From Hymenobacter sp. BRD128 (GTDB taxonomy: Bacteria > Bacteroidota > Bacteroidia > Cytophagales > Hymenobacteraceae): a stretch of DNA of 64,000 nucleotides. Positions 1 through 8,808 of this stretch are shown here, piece after piece. The stretch covers positions 4,526,001 to 4,590,000 of the forward strand of contig NZ_CP053908.1 of assembly GCF_013256625.1 (NCBI RefSeq), read 5' to 3'. Within the stretch, counting starts at the first letter, position 1. The number at the start of each line of letters is the position of its first letter. The position numbers were made by a program, and so were the translations under genes. The notes beneath the pieces were generated by a model. That model was not told where the DNA came from, did not search any database, and saw only the letters and a program-made list of their open reading frames with translations.

Positions 1-112
1 TGACCTGCCGGCCCTGACGGACGCCGCCTTTGCCCGCAAGGTCGGTGCGGCCCTCGATGCTATCCGCACCGGCCGCGCCGCCGACCCGCACAGCTGGATG
101 GTGGCCGTGTAG
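1..112 (+). CDS. C-terminal end of an unidentified protein (truncated by window edge)
   Basis: An open frame enters from the left edge and ends at a TAG at 110-112, leaving 36 residues that finish in HSWMVAV. The composition (Ala, Asp, Arg rich, GC-rich third positions) is that of a real coding sequence here, and a strong terminator follows 25 bases after the stop, which supports a true gene end. I do not recognise the family from so short a tail. Confidence 0.5.
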   Translation, partial: DLPALTDAAFARKVGAALDAIRTGRAADPHSWMVAV

Positions 113-136
113 CCCACCGCTAGCCTGTTTATTGCT

Positions 137-170
137 AAAAGGCCGCCCGCTAGCCGGGCGGCCTTTTTTT
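137..170 (+). terminator. Rho-independent terminator
   Basis: A perfect 9-bp GC stem (141-149 with 155-163) closes on the loop CTAGC and is followed by seven T. It terminates the gene ending at 112 and insulates prfB. The loop carries the CTAG core that recurs throughout this genome. Confidence 0.9.
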
Positions 171-223
171 ATGCCGACCTTTGCCCGGCGGGCTACTGTC
201 AGCCCACTTTTTATAAGTTCACC

Positions 224-1301
224 ATGACCCAAGACCAGATAAAGGACTTGAAGGGCCGCGCCGAGGCTCTGAGGAGGTATCTTTGACTACGATGCCCGCA
301 AAGCGCAGGTAGTCAAGGCCGAAGCCGAAACCCTGGCCCCCGATTTCTGGGATGACTCCAAGGCCGCCGAAGCCCGGCTCAAGGAAATCAAGAGCATCAA
401 GACCTGGACCGACGACTACGAGGCCGTGCAGCAAGCCGTGGCCGATACCGACGTGCTCTACGACTTTTACCGAGAAGGGGAGGCTAGCGAAGCCGAAGTG
501 CAGGCCGAGTACGACGCCACGCAGGCCAAGGTCGAGGCGCTGGAATTTAAGCGCATGCTCTCGGATGAGGAAGACCAGTTACCGGCCATTATCGACATCA
601 ACCCCGGCGCCGGTGGCACCGAAAGCCAGGATTGGGCCGAGATGCTCATGCGCATGTACATCATGTGGGGCGAAAGCAAAGGCTTCACCGTGAAGCAGCT
701 CAGCTACCAGGCTGGCGAGGGCGCGGGCATCAAGTCGGCCTCACTGGAGATTGATGGGCCGTTTGCCTACGGCTACCTCAAGAGTGAAATCGGCGTGCAC
801 CGGCTGGTGCGCATCTCGCCCTTCGACAGCAGCGGGCGGCGCCACACGTCGTTTGCTTCCGTCTTCGCCTACCCGGTAGTTGATGATACGATTAATATCG
901 AAATCAACCCGGCCGATATTTCCTGGGATACCTTCCGGGCCGGCGGCGCGGGCGGGCAGAACGTGAACAAGGTAGAAACCGCCGTGCGCCTCACGCACGC
1001 CCCTAGCGGCATTATCATCGCCGTGCAGATTGAGCGCTCGCAGCTCATGAACAAGGAGCACGCCCTACGCATGCTTAAGTCGCGCCTCTACCAGCAGGAA
1101 ATGGACAAGCGCAACCTGGAGCGCGACAAAGTAGAGGCCACCAAGAAGCGCATTGAGTTTGGCTCCCAGATTCGCAACTACGTGCTGCACCCCTACAAGC
1201 TCATCAAGGACCTGCGCACTGGCATTGAGCGCACCGACGTGCAAAACGTGCTGGATGGAGACTTGGATGAGTACATCAAAGGCTATTTGATGCAGCGCTA
1301 A
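224..1301 (+). CDS. prfB: Peptide chain release factor 2 with programmed +1 frameshift
   Basis: RF2 recognises UAA and UGA stop codons and triggers peptidyl-tRNA hydrolysis on the ribosome. The first 20 codons run from ATG 224 to CTT 281-283, where an in-frame TGA (284-286) follows. Translation resumes one base later at GAC 285 and stays open to 1301, giving 358 residues, close to the usual 365. The SPF stop-codon recognition tripeptide lies near residue 198 and the catalytic GGQ at about 243-245. The coding sequence is therefore join(224..283,285..1301). A gene call starting at the internal ATG 426 would lose the N-terminal domain. RF2 controls its own level: when RF2 is scarce, ribosomes pause at the UGA and shift. 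The gene faces the SusC/SusD pair and ends at a shared terminator. Confidence 0.95.
271..287 (+). promoter_or_regulatory. prfB programmed +1 frameshift signal
   Basis: The site reads AGG AGG TAT CTT TGA C: an internal Shine-Dalgarno-like AGGAGG at 272-277, three bases, then the slippery CTT codon, the UGA stop and a C. This is the arrangement known from E. coli prfB, in which anti-SD pairing pushes the ribosome one base forward. Seeing an effective internal SD is notable because SD motifs are scarce at start codons in this window. Confidence 0.93.
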
Positions 1302-1320
1302 GCGCTGTTTTTATAAAATC

Positions 1321-1373
1321 AAAGCGCATTAAAAAAGGGCTGTCCAACTGGACAGCCCTTTTTAATGCGCTTT
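1321..1373. terminator. Bidirectional terminator between prfB and susD
   Basis: A stem of about 24 bp, with one bulged A, closes on the loop AACT. The GC core GGGCTGTCC/GGACAGCCC is flanked by A runs on the left and T runs on the right, so it can terminate both the prfB transcript and the opposing SusC/SusD transcript. Confidence 0.92.
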
Positions 1374-1390
1374 TCTAATGATGCTAGCAG

Positions 1391-2977
1391 TTAGTTTGCC
1401 CAGAAAATGGGAGTAAACTGATTGACACCCGTAGGAATATTGGCTACGTTAGACGATACCTCACTAATTGGATAGAGCAGGCGCGCAGGCAGCTTATCCG
1501 GGCGGGGGGAAGTCGACTCCAGCGAGGCCATAATTTTGGGTTGTCCTGTACGGCGATAATCGTCCCATGCCTCCGTGCTTGCAATCGAGTTCATCGCCAG
1601 GTATTTCTGGTAGATAATAACCGATTGCTTGCCTAAGGAGCCGGAAGGCGTCGCCGCGTCGTAATCGACCAGAGGGTTGCCAGCGTTAGTAGAAATATAT
1701 GTTTTATACTGATTTAGGCCATTGCCTGTCGAAATAGCGCCTGAGGTAGCAGGGCGGTAGAAATAGTTAAAGGAATCCTGAATGCCTTGTAAGTAATCCA
1801 TTTTAGCTGCCGCGTCACCGCCGGTAAACAGGTTGCGGGTTTCGGCTTCAGCCTTCGAGAAGTCTTGCTCGGCCAGGAGCATCAAGGCAGTAGGAGCGTT
1901 ATAGCCTTTTAGGATGCCACCACCAAATAGAAAGCGTGACGCTATTATAGGATAAGTGAATAGAGGTGGAGATGTTTCTCCAGCAGTAGTCCCGATATAA
2001 GCCGCAATGGTGTCTTTACCAACAATTTTAGACCCAATAGTATAAAGCTGACTAAGACGTGGGTCTTTATTATCGTGATATTGGCTTATGATATAAGAAG
2101 TAGGTATTTGGTAGCTACGCTCCGTAGCATTCGAGCCTGAAGGTGTCTTACCGTAGCGGTTGTAAAAAGGATTCTGCTTCCCCGCAGATTGTGAGTAGCC
2201 AGGCTGTACCAATACATCGGTCGTGATAAAGCCATCAACCGCAGCCGATTGCTGAAGGGCAGTCATCTGCGTCTGTACATAGGCAGTCAAAGAGGCATCA
2301 CTGCTCTGCGATTGGCGCAGTAAGACCCGCAGCTTCATGCTGTTGGCAAATTGAATCCACTTGGTCATGTTGCCACCGAAGACAACATCTTCGGCACCAA
2401 CCGAAGTCGCAGCAGGATTCTTATTGGCGGCCTTTATGTCAGCGATAGCACCGTCCAGTTGGACGATGAAATCCTTATAAATAGTAGCAGCCTTATCGTA
2501 GGTAGGTGAAAGGTTGTTCAGGCCCTGTACAGACGTAGAATACGGAATATCACCATATTCATCAACCAACAGTTGATAATTATAGACCTTCATAATCCGG
2601 GCAATGGCTGCGTGGTACGGGAAGCCAGTTGTTGCGCCAGTTGACTGAATGAGGTTGTAGTCATTCAGGTTATGATAAGTATTGTCAAATAAGCCGGAGT
2701 AATACTGCGTCGTATAGTTATACGTGCGCTCTTCGATGTACCCGTTTACAATACCCGATTTGGCCCAATAATCGGCTGCCCAACTGGCATAGCTATTAAA
2801 GCTAGGGTTGTTACCAGTATAGTTAGCCGCCGTAGCGGTCAGGGCCTGCGCCAAGATGGCATCAGGCGTCGCTGCCGTGGGGCTATTGGGATTGGTGTTA
2901 ATGTCGAGGTACGACTTGCAACTAGTAGCCGCAGCCGTGAGACCCGCTGCTACCAGTACTTTAAAAAATACTTTCAT
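1391..2977 (-). CDS. SusD/RagB-family nutrient-binding outer-membrane lipoprotein
   Basis: This 528-residue protein begins with a lipoprotein signal (hydrophobic stretch, then ATSC, with Cys near residue 20) and continues into the SusD-like N-terminal region (YLDINTNPNSP). SusD proteins are surface lipoproteins that close over the matching SusC barrel like a lid and hand over glycans or peptides. The early DINTNPN motif fits the SusD-like_2 group, often paired with transporters of uncertain substrate. It lies 12 bases downstream of susC on the same strand, the standard operon order. No glycoside hydrolase or peptidase adjoins the pair, so the substrate cannot be inferred. The bidirectional terminator follows the stop. 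Confidence 0.92.
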   Translation of the reverse strand: MKVFFKVLVAAGLTAAATSCKSYLDINTNPNSPTAATPDAILAQALTATAANYTGNNPSFNSYASWAADYWAKSGIVNGYIEERTYNYTTQYYSGLFDNTYHNLNDYNLIQSTGATTGFPYHAAIARIMKVYNYQLLVDEYGDIPYSTSVQGLNNLSPTYDKAATIYKDFIVQLDGAIADIKAANKNPAATSVGAEDVVFGGNMTKWIQFANSMKLRVLLRQSQSSDASLTAYVQTQMTALQQSAAVDGFITTDVLVQPGYSQSAGKQNPFYNRYGKTPSGSNATERSYQIPTSYIISQYHDNKDPRLSQLYTIGSKIVGKDTIAAYIGTTAGETSPPLFTYPIIASRFLFGGGILKGYNAPTALMLLAEQDFSKAEAETRNLFTGGDAAAKMDYLQGIQDSFNYFYRPATSGAISTGNGLNQYKTYISTNAGNPLVDYDAATPSGSLGKQSVIIYQKYLAMNSIASTEAWDDYRRTGQPKIMASLESTSPRPDKLPARLLYPISEVSSNVANIPTGVNQFTPIFWAN

Positions 2978-2989
2978 GAATAAGGTAGG

Positions 2990-5900
2990 TTAGAAAGTTG
3001 CGGTAATGCTAGCGCCGTAGAACTTGGTAGGCGGCGTCTGGTTCACCGTGTTGATACCAACGGCGTTGCTACCAGAGTTCCCGAAGCTGAATTCCGGGTC
3101 CGTATAAATATTTTCCTTCGGAACCCAGGTGTAGAGGTTGCGGCCGTAAATATTCAACGATGCACCTTTCACAAACCCGGTTCTGGTCAATAGGGCAGCA
3201 GGTACTACGTAGCTCAACGACAACTCCCGGATTTTGAAGAAGTCACCCTTGGTTACATAGTTCTCGGCGATACTCGTGTTGTATGCCCCACTGGCCCAGA
3301 ATTCTGCACCACCTGGCGTTAGGCCGGTAGTATTGGGCGTGAAGGTTTTGCCACCGTCATTTGAGATAGCCGAGTTTGGCAGCACGAAGTCTTGCCGGCC
3401 GTAGCTGGCGCTACGCTGGCCAGCACCCGTGAAGTCGAGGTTCTCCCCAATGGTGTTATAGATAACGTAGCCCGTACGGTATTCGCCCTGACCTGCCAGG
3501 GTGAAGCCCTTATAGGCAACGCTGAAGTTCATACCGTACTTCTCCTTCGGCAGGGTGTTACCAAAAATCTTGGTATCGGGAGCCTTTATGGGCACATAGC
3601 GGGTGTTGCCATCCGGGTCTTTGATGGTATTCATCTCAATCAGACCATCAGCCGTGCGCTGATAGTAGGAGCCGCGCAGTACCGGGAAGGGCTGGCCTTC
3701 CGTGGCATAAAGGTTGGCATTGCCACCAGTGGTCAGGGGCAATTCGTGTACGGTAGGCAGCAGGCTGACAATCTGGTTGTTGTTATAGTTGAAGTTGCCC
3801 CCAACGGTCACAACCAGGCCATTATCCGTCCGAATCGGTGTCAGGTTCAAATCAACTTCCACACCATTGTTACGCACTTCACCAGCATTGAGCAGCAAGG
3901 TGCTATAGCCCGTAGCGCGCGATACGCTGCCGCTAAGGGTCTGGTTGGTGCTCTTCTGCGAGTAATAGGTAAAGGCTGCGCTAATGCGATGCTTGAGGAA
4001 GCTCAACTCCGTACCAACCTCCGTAGAAAGAGTTTCTTCCGGCTTAAGACCGGGTTGTACAAGTTGGTTGCCAGCCGTAAAGGAAGTTAAACCACCGAAA
4101 GGGAAGCCAGAGCCCAGGCCATATACGGAATTCGTGGCATAAGCACCACCCGTAGAAGCGACACCAAGCGAGAGAAGGTTAGCGGGCGAGTTGTTTGGGA
4201 AAGAGGGAGTGTTACCCAGGTTAACCTGGCTAACTTTGGTAATACCACCCCGAATCTTGCCATAATCCAAGAAAGAAGCGTCTCTAAGGGCCGGGATAGC
4301 GTTAGTGAAAATGAGTGAGGCATCAACCCCAGGGTAGAAGAAGGAGCGGTTACCAGCGTCCAGCGTCGAAATATTGTCATTGCGGCCCGAGCCATGCAGG
4401 TAGAAGAAGTCCTTGTAGCCTAGGGTCAGGTCGGCATAGAACGAATACTGATGGGTAGTGAAGGTACCATCACCGCCGGTTAATTCGCCCACCCGGTTGG
4501 CCAGGTTGAATAGGCCCGGGGTAGCTAGTGCGTTCGAAGCCGTGAAGTTGTAGCGGCTAGTCAGCGACTGTACGTTGTTACCTAAAATAGCCCGGACATT
4601 GATATCGCCGAAGGTCTTATCCATGTTCACGAATAAGTCTGAATTGATACGGGTCAGGTTGCTGCTCAGGTCCTGCACGAAGCCGGGGAGGCCGGTAGAG
4701 GTTTTATTGGTATTACCAGCTTGGTTATAAGCGTTGTAGGTAAACTTGTCTTGTGTGATGATGCTCGATTGGTCAATAGAGGTGGTACCAAGCCGGTACT
4801 GTACCTTAAACCAATCCGACACTTTATATGCTAAATCAATATTGCCAAGCAGTGTGCTGCGCTTGTCGTTCGTGCGGTTGTTATCGATGATGAAGTATGG
4901 GTTCTGGTAGTAAGCGTTGTAGTATCCGTTGGGGTTCGCATATTCATCAGTCTGCCAGTTCTTATACTGCGTGATGGGAGCCATCACCGTCGTATTGAAG
5001 ATGTTCCAGTACACCGAATTATCGCGGTCCAGGTTAGAGGTCATATCTACTACCTGCTGCGAGTAGGAGACATTGAACCCTACCGTCAGCTTACCTAATT
5101 CTCGCGATGCATTAAAGCGAAAGTTATTGCGGTCGTACTTGTCCTTCGGGACGATGCCATTGTTATGCACATTCTGATAAGAGGCAAAGAACTTGCTCTT
5201 TTCGTCACCGCCGGAGAATGAAACGCCATTTTGCGTCTGGTAGCCAGTGTTGAAAAACTTGCGCTTTTCGTCAGGACGGGCGATGAAGCTTAGCATCTGC
5301 TGGTCGCCGTTTGCCAGGGGCTCGCCGAAAGGGCGGAGCGACCCATCGAAGCGTGGGCCATACTGCTGATTTTCAAAACCTTGATATTGTGTGGTATAAC
5401 CTTCATCGGGGCTGTTATTAGCCGTAAACTTCGGTAAGTTGTTCGTGTACACATTGGCACCAGGGCCAAACTCTGTCTGAAACTTGGGCAGAAAGGATAT
5501 TGACTCAAATTGCGAAGTATGAGAGAAAGTAACCTGGGGCGTGCTACCACCTTTTTTAGTGGTAATAATCAAAGCACCGTTGGCAGCCTGCGAGCCATAC
5601 AAGGCAGCTGCGTTGGCACCTTTCAGTACACTCACACTGGCGATATCATCGGGATTAAGCGACGTTAGTACCTCATTCGTTGAGATAACCCCGTCAACTA
5701 CTATAAGGGCTTGGTTGTCGCCAGTAACTGAGCGCGTGCCGCGCAGGGTTACCCGTACGCTGGGGTTAACACCAGCCGAAAGGGTCTGGATTTGCAGACC
5801 CGATACCTTGCCAGCCAAACCGTTTGTCACGTTGGTGACACGGGCCTGAGTAACTTCTTTCGTATCGAGAGTAGCAGTAGCATAACCAATTTCCCGTTCT

Positions 5901-6250
5901 TGGCGCTGGATACCTAATGCCCCCGTTACCACAACTTCGCCTAGTTGCTTGGAGTCAGTGGCCAAAGCTACATTGATATTAGTGCCGTTACCGATGGGTT
6001 GTTCGAGAGTTGTATAGCCAACAAAGCTGAATGTCAGAGTTGTAGCAGAAGTCGGAACGCTCAGCGCAAAGGCGCCGTCAGCGTTAGTCGAAGTGCCAAT
6101 AGTGGTGCCCTTAGCCAGTACAGTTACCCCCGGCAAGCCTTGGCCGGAAGAACGGTCCGTGACACGGCCCGAAATATTACGGTCTTGTGCGGTTGCCTGA
6201 TGCCACAAGCAACTGAGCAGAAAGACTAGTAGTAAAAAAAAATGCTTCAT
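2990..6250 (-). CDS. SusC/RagA-family TonB-linked outer-membrane transporter
   Basis: This is the barrel partner of the SusD downstream. The signal peptide starts at MKHFFLLLVFLL, followed by a carboxypeptidase-regulatory-like beta-sandwich (about residues 25-105), a TonB-box-like EVVVTG near 110, a plug domain with the LRGTRS and LIVVDGV motifs, and a long beta-barrel ending in aromatic ATF. At 1086 residues it is of normal length. I chose the ATG at 6248-6250 over the in-frame ATG at 6287-6289 because only the former puts the signal peptide at the N-terminus. Energy comes from the TonB-ExbBD system of the inner membrane. The upstream region is markedly AT-rich, unlike the surroundings, and probably holds the promoter. 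Confidence 0.93.
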   Translation of the reverse strand: MKHFFLLLVFLLSCLWHQATAQDRNISGRVTDRSSGQGLPGVTVLAKGTTIGTSTNADGAFALSVPTSATTLTFSFVGYTTLEQPIGNGTNINVALATDSKQLGEVVVTGALGIQRQEREIGYATATLDTKEVTQARVTNVTNGLAGKVSGLQIQTLSAGVNPSVRVTLRGTRSVTGDNQALIVVDGVISTNEVLTSLNPDDIASVSVLKGANAAALYGSQAANGALIITTKKGGSTPQVTFSHTSQFESISFLPKFQTEFGPGANVYTNNLPKFTANNSPDEGYTTQYQGFENQQYGPRFDGSLRPFGEPLANGDQQMLSFIARPDEKRKFFNTGYQTQNGVSFSGGDEKSKFFASYQNVHNNGIVPKDKYDRNNFRFNASRELGKLTVGFNVSYSQQVVDMTSNLDRDNSVYWNIFNTTVMAPITQYKNWQTDEYANPNGYYNAYYQNPYFIIDNNRTNDKRSTLLGNIDLAYKVSDWFKVQYRLGTTSIDQSSIITQDKFTYNAYNQAGNTNKTSTGLPGFVQDLSSNLTRINSDLFVNMDKTFGDINVRAILGNNVQSLTSRYNFTASNALATPGLFNLANRVGELTGGDGTFTTHQYSFYADLTLGYKDFFYLHGSGRNDNISTLDAGNRSFFYPGVDASLIFTNAIPALRDASFLDYGKIRGGITKVSQVNLGNTPSFPNNSPANLLSLGVASTGGAYATNSVYGLGSGFPFGGLTSFTAGNQLVQPGLKPEETLSTEVGTELSFLKHRISAAFTYYSQKSTNQTLSGSVSRATGYSTLLLNAGEVRNNGVEVDLNLTPIRTDNGLVVTVGGNFNYNNNQIVSLLPTVHELPLTTGGNANLYATEGQPFPVLRGSYYQRTADGLIEMNTIKDPDGNTRYVPIKAPDTKIFGNTLPKEKYGMNFSVAYKGFTLAGQGEYRTGYVIYNTIGENLDFTGAGQRSASYGRQDFVLPNSAISNDGGKTFTPNTTGLTPGGAEFWASGAYNTSIAENYVTKGDFFKIRELSLSYVVPAALLTRTGFVKGASLNIYGRNLYTWVPKENIYTDPEFSFGNSGSNAVGINTVNQTPPTKFYGASITATF

Positions 6251-6488
6251 ACTATAAGGTTTGGAAAAAGTGAAAATAGACCACCCCATGCAACGGAATG
6301 AGATAAATCCGCTGCCAAGGTATTACTTTTTTGTCAAACCTTGGGTAAGTAAATTCAGGAGCTAGCGACTAGAATTTAAGCGCAAGTATTAAAATATAAT
6401 AAATATTATATTTTAATAAAAAAATAATTATTTATTTTTTAAACAATAAATATTATGAGTTAAGTTAAATTAAGAAAAGCTTAAAAAA
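6251..6488 (-). promoter_or_regulatory. AT-rich upstream region of the SusC/SusD operon
   Basis: About 240 bases without a gene, very AT-rich at 6385-6490 in a genome that is otherwise GC-rich. On the minus strand, TTTGAC followed by TACCTTGG (around 6319-6345) resembles the Bacteroidota -33/-7 elements, but the spacing is short, so I do not claim an exact promoter. The AT-rich block also lies upstream of the SusD remnant on the plus strand and may mark an old insertion boundary. Confidence 0.35.
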
Positions 6489-7198
6489 ATGTTAAAAAAT
6501 GGCTTCCTTGCTACGCTTAAATTTAATAGAGTAAACTACTTTGCGGCTTCAACAAATTTTGCCATCAATACCTGGAAGTATGCCCAGCAGATGCCGGCCG
6601 TAGAAGGTTTTGCCTCGATGCCGCTGGCTTCGACTACTACCCCCGATGCTATCTGGCAGCTGTATTTCTCTAATACCGACCAGAATCTATAGGCCTTCTA
6701 CTGGTGTCCTTCGCCGGGTGGCCGCAACGAGTTTGACCCCGGACCCGCGCTGATTGCTGCCCACCCCGCTGGCGACAAACATCTGGTTATTAATAACAAC
6801 CCTTCGCCCGCTGGTGCCACCCTGCAGTACCCCCACCCAACTATCCGTGACGATTACTTCAACTGCGTGCGCTACGCTGAAGTGGTCTTGACATTGCGGA
6901 AGCCGCTGCCCAAACCGGTGATTTACTTACGGCCGCCGCGCAGTTAAGTGTTATTCGCAATCGCGCCGGCCTGGCGCCTAGTCCCGCTACGACCGCGGAT
7001 GCGTTGGTTGCCGATATCGTGCTTCAGCGCCGCTTAGAGCTAGCCTGCGAAGGGCAGCATTGGGTGGGCCTGCGCCGCACAAATACCATTCGGACGGCGT
7101 TGCCGACCTGCCCCCAAACTTTCCGTAACCTCTTCCCCATCCCCGCGCGGGAGGTGAATATCACGGGTGGCGTAATCACGCAAAATGCGGGTTTCTAA
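6489..7198 (+). pseudogene. Decayed SusD/RagB gene remnant
   Basis: The translation shows the C-terminal half of a RagB/SusD protein in pieces. The first segment runs to an in-frame TAG at 6690-6692 and continues in the same frame through GRNEFDPGP to RYAEVV. There the frame slips, and the signature C-terminus continues as TAAAQLSVIRNRAGL, then LQRRLELACEGQHW, ending in VITQNAGF. NRAGL, the LELACEG block and the final NAGF are hallmarks of this family. The N-terminal half, with signal peptide and lipobox, is missing. A stop, a frameshift away from any homopolymer and the 5' truncation together indicate true decay. It lies divergently next to an intact but dissimilar SusC/SusD pair. Confidence 0.82.
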
Positions 7199-7211
7199 AC
7201 CTGTTGCTATT

Positions 7212-7250
7212 AAAAAAAGCCCCTGGCCAATGCGGTCGGGGGCTTTTTTA
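7212..7250. terminator. Bidirectional terminator-like hairpin
   Basis: AAAAAAGCCCC pairs with GGGGCTTTTTT around an inner imperfect stem. A and T runs flank it on both sides, so it can serve the minus-strand hslU (stop at 7273) as well as the old plus-strand SusD gene. Confidence 0.8.
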
Positions 7251-7272
7251 CTTTAGGATGAATCTAAAGTGC

Positions 7273-8700
7273 TTACAAGATATACTGGCTCATATCCCGG
7301 TTTTTCACCATGTCCCGTAGGCGCTCTTCTACTAGCTGGGGCGTGATGGTGAGCGCGGTGCCGGCCGGCAGCTTGTCGGGCACGTCGAAGAGCAGCTCAT
7401 TTAGCAGGCGGCTCATGACGGTATGCAGGCGGCGGGCACCGATGTTTTCGACCTCACTGTTTACCTCGGCGGCGATGTCGGCTAGCTTGAGCAGCGCTTC
7501 ATCTTCGAAGGTGAGCTGCACATCTTCGGCGGCTAGCAGGGCCTGATATTGCTTGGTGAGGGCGTTTTTGGGGTCCTTGAGAATGCGATAAAAGTCGTCC
7601 TTAGTCAGGCTTTGTAGCTCGACGCGGATGGGGAAACGGCCTTGTAGCTCGGGGATGAGGTCGCTAGGCTTGCTCACGTGGAACGCCCCGGCGGCGATGA
7701 ACAGAATATGGTCGGTATTGACGATGCCGTACTTGGTATTTACAGCCGAGCCTTCCACAATGGGCAGCAGGTCGCGCTGCACGCCCTGGCGGCTCACGTC
7801 GGGGCCACCGCTCTTACCGCTGCCGCTGGTAGCTACCTTATCAATTTCATCGATGAAGATGATGCCCGAGTTTTCGGCCTGCCGAATGGCTTCCTCCTTT
7901 ATCTCGTCCATATCGACGAGCTTGGCGGCTTCTTCGTCCAGTAAAATTTTGCGGGCCTCGGCCACTGATACCTTGCGCTTGCGCTGCTTCTTGGGCAGCA
8001 TATTGCCCAGCATATCCTGCAGGCCCGACATGGTGGCCTCGTCCATCATGCCCGGCGCCCCCATGATACCCACGCTGGGGGCACCCTGGGCCACGTTGAT
8101 TTCGATGCGCCGGTCTTCGAGTTCGCCGTGGCGGATTTTCTGGCGGAAGCGCTCGCGGGTGCGCTCGTTCAGCTCCTGGTCGGAAGAGGGTATGGCGTCG
8201 GTGGCGCTGCCTTCGCCGCTGCCGAAGCCCAGGTTGGAGCGGCCGGCGCTGCTCCCTTCCTTACCCGGCGCCTTGAGCGGCGGAATGAGCGCGTCGAGGA
8301 TGAGGTCTTCCACGGCCTGGGCAGCCTGGGCTTTCACTTCTTCCTGGCGGCGCTGGCGCAGGCGGCTCACGGCCTGCTCGGCCAGGTCGCGCACCATACT
8401 TTCCACGTCGCGGCCCACGTAGCCGACTTCGGTAAACTTGCTGGCCTCGACTTTCACGAAGGGCGCGTCGGCCAGGATGGCTAGCCGGCGGGCAATCTCG
8501 GTTTTGCCCACGCCGGTAGCGCCTATCATCAGAATATTGTTGGGAACAATCTCGCGTTGCATATCGGCCGGGGCGTGCAGGCGGCGCCAGCGGTTGCGCA
8601 AGGCAATGGCCACGTGGCGCTTGGCCTCGTGCTGGCCGATGATGTACTTATCGAGCTCGGCTACAATCTGGGCCGGCGTCAGGAAGCTGGAATCTAGCAT
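7273..8700 (-). CDS. hslU: ATP-dependent protease ATPase subunit HslU
   Basis: HslU is the AAA+ hexamer that unfolds substrates for the HslV peptidase in the cytoplasm. Visible features are the N-terminal TPAQIVAELDKYIIGQ, Walker A GATGVGKT at about 60-67, the GYVGRD pore motif near 93-98, the inserted intermediate domain (about 110-245, Gly/Ser rich in its middle), Walker B IIFIDEID at about 280-287, and the C-terminal SQYIL tail that activates HslV. At 475 residues it is slightly longer than the E. coli protein (443) because of the I-domain. I chose ATG 8698-8700 since the upstream extension to 8763 is not family-like. No hslV lies next to it, so the peptidase must be encoded elsewhere. The order lon-porQ-hslU is co-directional. 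Confidence 0.95.
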   Translation of the reverse strand: MLDSSFLTPAQIVAELDKYIIGQHEAKRHVAIALRNRWRRLHAPADMQREIVPNNILMIGATGVGKTEIARRLAILADAPFVKVEASKFTEVGYVGRDVESMVRDLAEQAVSRLRQRRQEEVKAQAAQAVEDLILDALIPPLKAPGKEGSSAGRSNLGFGSGEGSATDAIPSSDQELNERTRERFRQKIRHGELEDRRIEINVAQGAPSVGIMGAPGMMDEATMSGLQDMLGNMLPKKQRKRKVSVAEARKILLDEEAAKLVDMDEIKEEAIRQAENSGIIFIDEIDKVATSGSGKSGGPDVSRQGVQRDLLPIVEGSAVNTKYGIVNTDHILFIAAGAFHVSKPSDLIPELQGRFPIRVELQSLTKDDFYRILKDPKNALTKQYQALLAAEDVQLTFEDEALLKLADIAAEVNSEVENIGARRLHTVMSRLLNELLFDVPDKLPAGTALTITPQLVEERLRDMVKNRDMSQYIL

Positions 8701-8808
8701 AAATGGAAGGGTCGCACCGGGTTTTGGGGTGCCTAAATGCAGGGTAGGAGTACAGAACAGCACTGCAAACCCCGGCGTTTTAACCCTGCGAAACCCGGTG
8801 CGGAGTAA

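Noticed and set aside
426..1301. prfB starting at the internal ATG
   Set aside because: The upstream frame with the +1 shift gives a full-length RF2; the short version lacks the N-terminal domain.
1391..6250. SusC/SusD pair as part of a polysaccharide-utilisation locus with GH97 and GH2
   Set aside because: The hydrolases are about 50 kb away with many unrelated genes between, so no link is supported.
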